From the NCBI GenBank assembly GCA_913040875.1, contig CAJWHX010000088.1:1-10283 (forward strand): a DNA stretch of 10,283 nucleotides, read 5' to 3'. The notes under the pieces were generated by a model, which was given only the letters and a program-made list of their open reading frames with translations, was not told the origin of the DNA and ran no database searches. Shown piece by piece: positions 7,687 to 10,283 of this stretch; the first letter of the stretch is position 1, and the number at the start of each line of letters is the position of its first letter. Both the position numbers and the translations under genes were made by a program. This DNA comes from an uncultured Pseudomonadota bacterium (lineage in GTDB: Bacteria; Myxococcota; UBA796).

Positions 7687-8177
7687 AGGGTGTCTCTTGG
7701 GGTTAAATGGTCTACGAGTCGCCAATTGGTATCTTGAATGCATTCGGACCAAGTCGTGCTGACATGTTCTAGGAGGGCTATATTTGCGGTTTTGAGTTCT
7801 ATGTTTCTTCCACTTAGGAGTCTGACCGCGTCCGACCATCCATAATTATGACCCAGCACCAACAGATTTTGATGTTCTGCCAGTCCTAAAAGCTTTTGCT
7901 GAATAGACCCCAATCCTGACAAATAGAAACTGGGCTCTGTTTCCATTGGGATAGAGATGTCATTCTCTAGAAATATGGTGTTCATGTGCTTCCAGGTTTC
8001 TTGTGTTCTTCTAGCGCTAGACACGATGGCAGCATCTGGACACACCCCCTTTTGGAGCAATAAGTGCGCCATTTTCGGAGCGGCTCGAATGCCCCTTTTA
8101 TTGAGCGGTCGATCGTGATCGTCCATTCCATCGGGCCAAGCACTTTTGGCGTGTCGCATGATGATGAGGCGTTTCAT
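7683..8177 (-). CDS. sixA: SixA-type histidine phosphatase
   Basis: A 164-residue member of the histidine phosphatase (RHG) superfamily. SixA removes phosphate from phosphohistidine, in E. coli from the nitrogen PTS protein NPr and, as first described, from the ArcB HPt domain. ATG 8177 is chosen since it gives the canonical N-terminus MKRLIIMRHAKSAW and an ATGA overlap with the hemF stop. The longer frame to 8258 lies inside hemF. Arg8-His9 form the RHG-type motif with the phospho-accepting histidine. SSARRTQET (53-61) supplies the second arginine region, and LGHNYGW (109-114) the second catalytic histidine. Length and the lack of insertions place it in the short SixA branch rather than phosphoglycerate mutase. 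The substrate in this organism cannot be told. The GTGA junction to ppx suggests coupled expression, and a link to polyphosphate metabolism is possible. Confidence 0.92.
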   Translation of the reverse strand: MKRLIIMRHAKSAWPDGMDDHDRPLNKRGIRAAPKMAHLLLQKGVCPDAAIVSSARRTQETWKHMNTIFLENDISIPMETEPSFYLSGLGSIQQKLLGLAEHQNLLVLGHNYGWSDAVRLLSGRNIELKTANIALLEHVSTTWSECIQDTNWRLVDHLTPRDTL

Positions 8178-9073
8178 CCTAGCCAATCCCTTGGCACCAA
8201 AAATCCCTGGATGTTGGCCTCCGGAGAATTCGGCTCTGGGGTGTACTGATAGGTCCATCGAGATAGCGAAGGCATGGATGCCAAGACAGATTCTACCCGT
8301 CTACCGGATTGTAAACCATATTTGGTTCCTCGATCGTAGAGCAGATTGAACTCCACATAGCGTCCTCTACGAACTTCTTGATGATGCTGCTCTCTTTCAC
8401 CATAGGGCATCGTATGCCTCTTTTGAAAAATAGGAAAATAGGCTGGTATGAAGTGATCTCCCACGCTGCGAACCAAAGCGAAGTCTGCTTCAAAGTCACC
8501 AGTATTCCAGTCTTCAAAGAAAAGTCCACCGACGCCTCGAGTTTCTTTGCGATGTGGAAGATAGAAATACTCATCACACTGTGCTTTGAATTGTTGGTAG
8601 AGGTCGTCTCCAAATGGTGCACAGGCCTTCCTTGCTTCAGAGTGCCAATGAACGGCATCCGACTCAAAACCATAATAGGGTGTTAAATCAATCCCTCCTC
8701 CAAACCAACATTGTTGAGCATCTTCAGTTCCAGCAATGAAGAATCGGAGGTTCCCGTGCGTTGTTGGGACATAAGGGTTCTTTGGGTGGAAGATCCATGA
8801 GATGGCAGTAGCTTGGAACGGAGTGTTTGCAAGTTCTGGTTTGCGTTCAGTTGCAGCGGGTGGAAGTCGCTGTCCAATTGAATGGGTAAATTGCACGGCG
8901 ACTTTATCAAAGTGATGACCGCCTTCAGCAACTCGGGGTCTAGAGACACCGCGGTCTCCTTCGATGCTCTCTCCGACAAATGTTAGTCCACTATCAACTG
9001 CACACAATTCTTTGATAAATCGCTTTTGCAATGTCCGAATGTAGTCAACGACAGGTTCTACAGCATACGTCAT
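8174..9073 (-). CDS. hemF: Oxygen-dependent coproporphyrinogen III oxidase
   Basis: Converts coproporphyrinogen III to protoporphyrinogen IX by two oxidative decarboxylations with O2, a late step of haem synthesis. Presence of HemF indicates access to oxygen. The protein is 299 residues, the same length as E. coli HemF and collinear with it. The start at ATG 9073 has a strong GGAGG (9078-9082) 4 nt away. Characteristic stretches are HPKNPYVPTTHGNLRFF (96-112), WFGGGIDLTPYYGF (123-136), CDEYFYLPHR (166-175), GVGGLFFED (180-188) and RGRYVEFNLLYDRGTKYGL (236-254). At 256-262 it reads S-G-R-R-V-E-S where most family members have G-G-R or N-G-R before the E-[SA], so Arg258 replaces a small or neutral residue. 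It is first in the operon, and its stop overlaps the sixA start by 4 bp. Identification is secure. Confidence 0.97.
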   Translation of the reverse strand: MTYAVEPVVDYIRTLQKRFIKELCAVDSGLTFVGESIEGDRGVSRPRVAEGGHHFDKVAVQFTHSIGQRLPPAATERKPELANTPFQATAISWIFHPKNPYVPTTHGNLRFFIAGTEDAQQCWFGGGIDLTPYYGFESDAVHWHSEARKACAPFGDDLYQQFKAQCDEYFYLPHRKETRGVGGLFFEDWNTGDFEADFALVRSVGDHFIPAYFPIFQKRHTMPYGEREQHHQEVRRGRYVEFNLLYDRGTKYGLQSGRRVESVLASMPSLSRWTYQYTPEPNSPEANIQGFLVPRDWLG

Positions 9074-9140
9074 GAAACCTCCACAGTGGATACACCAATG
9101 TAACCAGTCCAGTTCGTTCGGCTACTTGTTCTACAGTATG

Positions 9141-9153
9141 ACAATCGGATTGT
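9141..9153. promoter_or_regulatory. 13-bp palindrome in the hemF / 9202-gene divergent spacer
   Basis: A perfect inverted repeat, ACAATC-G-GATTGT, lies about 68 bp upstream of the hemF start and 48 bp upstream of the start at 9202. The 128-bp spacer must hold both promoters, so the position suits an operator acting on one or both. I could not place a convincing -35/-10 pair in either direction, and the regulator family cannot be named. Confidence 0.35.
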
Positions 9154-9201
9154 GAAGTGATACCTTACGTATTGCCTGCTTGTATGTTCAAAGGATCCTC
9201 G

Positions 9202-9756
9202 ATGCCCACTAAAGAAATGTTGATTGTGCTGAGTACTTTAGATGCCATAAAAAGAAAGGGCGCTATGCTTCAGTCTCATACGAATGATATGGGGTATTTA
9301 ACCTTCGAAGAAATACAAATATTTCAGCAAATCTCCGAACGAGATGGGATACTTGGTCAGATTGTGTCGTCTATCCTCAATATTCTGGAAAAGACCGAAG
9401 ACCATCCAGACTTACCAAATGAGTTGGCGACGGTCGCAGGGGTGTTTTTAGCGTGGAGTCTTCAGTTATCCAAGCCGTTGGAGAGTGGTCAGTTTTCAGT
9501 CGGCGATAAAGTCCGCGTGCGTTTCCCCGGTAAGGGTTTGGTGTACTTGGGTACCGTCATAGAACCAGATGTAGATGCTGGGGATACACAAGAGTTGTTG
9601 GTGGCACTTCCCATGTTGAATACAGTAGTACCATTGTCTGCAGTACACGTGCAGGAAAAGATAGCCAAACCAAAACCGAAGGCTACTGAAGTTGCCGAGT
9701 TTCAAAAACTGCTTCACAACAAACTGGAAGAAATATTGCAAACGATCCCAACTTGA
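9202..9756 (+). CDS. Hypothetical protein with helical N-terminus and SH3/Tudor-like barrel
   Basis: A 184-residue protein of unknown family. ATG 9202 is chosen because AAAGGA (9190-9195) stands 6 nt upstream; upstream starts at 9157 (GTG) and 9184 (ATG) have no such site. Residues 1-92 look helical (KEMLIVLSTLDAIKRK, ILGQIVSSILNILEK). Residues 98-150 alternate hydrophobic and polar: FSVGDKVRVRFPGKG, YLGTVIEP, LLVALPM, VVPLSAVHV. This is the signature of a small five-stranded SH3/Tudor-like barrel, of the kind seen in RNA-, DNA- or protein-binding adaptors. A basic Lys-Pro linker (155-160) leads to a C-terminal helix (163-182). There is no signal peptide. It is divergent from hemF and 174 bp upstream of the baseplate-type gene on the same strand. 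A role with that gene is possible but unsupported by any motif. Confidence 0.75.
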   Translation: MPTKEMLIVLSTLDAIKRKGAMLQSHTNDMGYLTFEEIQIFQQISERDGILGQIVSSILNILEKTEDHPDLPNELATVAGVFLAWSLQLSKPLESGQFSVGDKVRVRFPGKGLVYLGTVIEPDVDAGDTQELLVALPMLNTVVPLSAVHVQEKIAKPKPKATEVAEFQKLLHNKLEEILQTIPT

Positions 9757-9810
9757 GAGTGCGAGAGGCCTGTTTTTGTTGTCGGAGAGAGCGTCTTTGA
9801 ACTAAGTTTT

Positions 9811-9846
9811 TTGGTGGACCTTGTGGATTTATTCAAGATTCACCAA
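9811..9846 (+). promoter_or_regulatory. Imperfect hairpin in the leader of the baseplate gene
   Basis: TTGGTG...CTTG at 9811-9823 pairs with CAAG...CACCAA at 9834-9846: ten pairs, a 3x3 internal mismatch and a 10-nt loop. It lies 55 bp after the 9202-gene stop. The T-run is before the stem rather than after it, so it is not an intrinsic terminator on the plus strand. It could be an RNA structure or a binding site. Confidence 0.3.
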
Positions 9847-9881
9847 ACCCCAGTAAAGTGTGTTAACATTCACTTCAACGA

Positions 9882-9906
9882 AGTATGCTTTTCAGTCCAG
9901 CATACT
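9882..9906 (+). promoter_or_regulatory. 8-bp perfect inverted repeat just upstream of the baseplate gene
   Basis: AGTATGCT (9882-9889) and AGCATACT (9899-9906) form a perfect inverted repeat around a 9-nt spacer. It ends 12 nt before the AAGGAG ribosome site (9919-9924). Eight matching pairs are more than expected at a random spot of this size. It could be an operator for a dimeric repressor or a 5' leader hairpin. No T-run follows, so it is not a terminator. Confidence 0.4.
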
Positions 9907-9930
9907 GAATCGAAAAACAAGGAGTACACA

Positions 9931-10233
9931 ATGGCAAAAGTCACTGATATGTTTGGCAAGCCAGTATCTGGCTTGATGAACGGAGTCGTCGAAGCGATAG
10001 TCGTGGACAATGTTGATCCAGATCAACTTGGGAGAGTAAAGTTGAAGTTTCCAACTTTACCGGAAACTCCAGAATCCACTTGGGCGAGACTTGCGATGCC
10101 AATGGCGGGTCAAGAGCGAGGTTGGATGACGATCCCAGAGATTGATGATGAGGTCTTGGTTTCTTTTTTTCTTTTCTTTTGCCTTGATTCAGATCTTCGA
10201 TCGAGGAAGGAAATTCAATTTCAGATTTTCTGA
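9931..10233 (+). CDS. Phage baseplate assembly protein V / VgrG OB-fold domain, C-terminally broken
   Basis: Spike-base protein of contractile tails (P2 gpV, T4 gp5 and VgrG OB fold; Phage_base_V family). It would sit at the tip of a phage tail, type VI secretion system or extracellular injection particle. ATG 9931 has a strong AAGGAG (9919-9924) with 6-nt spacing; the in-frame TTG 9811 upstream is unsupported. Residues 18-79 hold the OB-fold signature: GVVEAIVVDNVDPDQLGRVK, then WARLAMPMAGQERGW and IPEIDDEVLVSF. No gp27-like N-terminal domain precedes it, so it is a short gpV-like form rather than a full VgrG. In relatives the sequence continues past this Phe with a charged EHGDP-type segment and a beta-helix spike. 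Here it runs into Phe/Leu-rich sequence from a pyrimidine tract and stops at residue 100, losing the end of the domain. Insertion, deletion or a frame error near 10160-10180 is likely. Confidence 0.85.
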   Translation: MAKVTDMFGKPVSGLMNGVVEAIVVDNVDPDQLGRVKLKFPTLPETPESTWARLAMPMAGQERGWMTIPEIDDEVLVSFFLFFCLDSDLRSRKEIQFQIF

Positions 10234-10283
10234 ACTGTTCTAATAAAAAACAGACAACTTGTTTCTCCTGACGATTAATTACC
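10160..10283. other. AT-rich, palindrome-rich sequence replacing the 3' part of the baseplate gene
   Basis: The stretch begins with 21 consecutive pyrimidines (10160-10180, including a run of seven T). After it come three small adjoining inverted repeats: GAAATT-C-AATTTC (10210-10222), TTCAGA-TTT-TCTGAA (10220-10234) and CTGTT...AACAG (10235-10253). None of the three frames continues the baseplate homology. The composition is clearly more AT-rich than the upstream coding part. It looks like the edge of an inserted element, a degraded gene end or a misassembly; the window ends too soon to decide. No transposase, intron boundary or target duplication can be seen. Confidence 0.4.

Noticed and set aside
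7687..7839. N-terminal extension of ppx to 7839
   Set aside because: The added residues are the sixA C-terminus in another frame and resemble no Ppx; the GTG at 7686 gives the family's normal N-terminus.
8178..8258. N-terminal extension of sixA to 8258
   Set aside because: It lies inside hemF and precedes the canonical M-K-R-L-I-I-M-R-H start.
9811..9930. N-terminal extension of the baseplate protein from TTG 9811
   Set aside because: The extra 40 residues have no homology, cross two hairpins and the AAGGAG ribosome site of ATG 9931.
1..10283. tRNA, rRNA, CRISPR array or complete insertion sequence
   Set aside because: No clover-leaf core, rRNA-like stretch, spaced direct repeats or transposase reading frame was found on either strand.

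Overview
The window comes from a diderm (Gram-negative-type) bacterium. Two genes begin with lipoprotein signal peptides carrying a lipobox cysteine, and there is a Ppx of the E. coli type, a SixA-type phosphatase and an oxygen-dependent HemF. Start sites mostly have purine-rich Shine-Dalgarno motifs. Base composition looks moderate to slightly AT-rich by eye (not computed). The mix of low-homology lipoproteins, a cysteine-rich lipoprotein, a small membrane protein that looks like the transporter-suffix type and a contractile-injection baseplate gene recalls Myxococcota/Bradymonadota-like relatives of the old Deltaproteobacteria. That placement is inference only.

Layout. (1) Positions 2-2606, plus strand: the 3' part of a large membrane-anchored protein (N-terminus outside the window), overlapping by 8 bp a hypothetical gene of about 184 codons. 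(2) 2788-3240, plus: a small lipoprotein whose mature part is two copies of a six-cysteine module. (3) 3289-3675, minus: a two-helix membrane protein, convergent with the previous gene and divergent from the next. (4) 3790-4890, plus: a two-domain putative lipoprotein of unknown function. (5) 4957-6189, plus: tyrosyl-tRNA synthetase (tyrS), ending 9 bp from the convergent ppx. (6) 9073 down to 6199, minus: a tightly packed hemF-sixA-ppx operon in which each downstream start overlaps the upstream stop by 4 bp (ATGA, GTGA). (7) 9202-9756, plus: a hypothetical helical protein with an SH3/Tudor-like barrel, divergent from hemF; the spacer holds a 13-bp palindrome. (8) 9931-10233, plus: the start of a phage baseplate protein V / VgrG-type OB-fold gene. 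Its homology stops abruptly at a 21-nt pyrimidine tract, followed by an AT-rich stretch of small palindromes that runs to the window edge.

Housekeeping content is tyrS and the hemF-sixA-ppx operon (haem synthesis, protein-histidine phosphatase, polyphosphate hydrolysis). The rest is accessory: envelope proteins without clear family, and the broken baseplate gene. The strongest leads are the interrupted baseplate gene, the duplicated cysteine module, and the fused-by-overlap hemF-sixA-ppx operon. No tRNA, rRNA, CRISPR array or complete insertion sequence was seen. No stretch above 300 bases lacks a gene.
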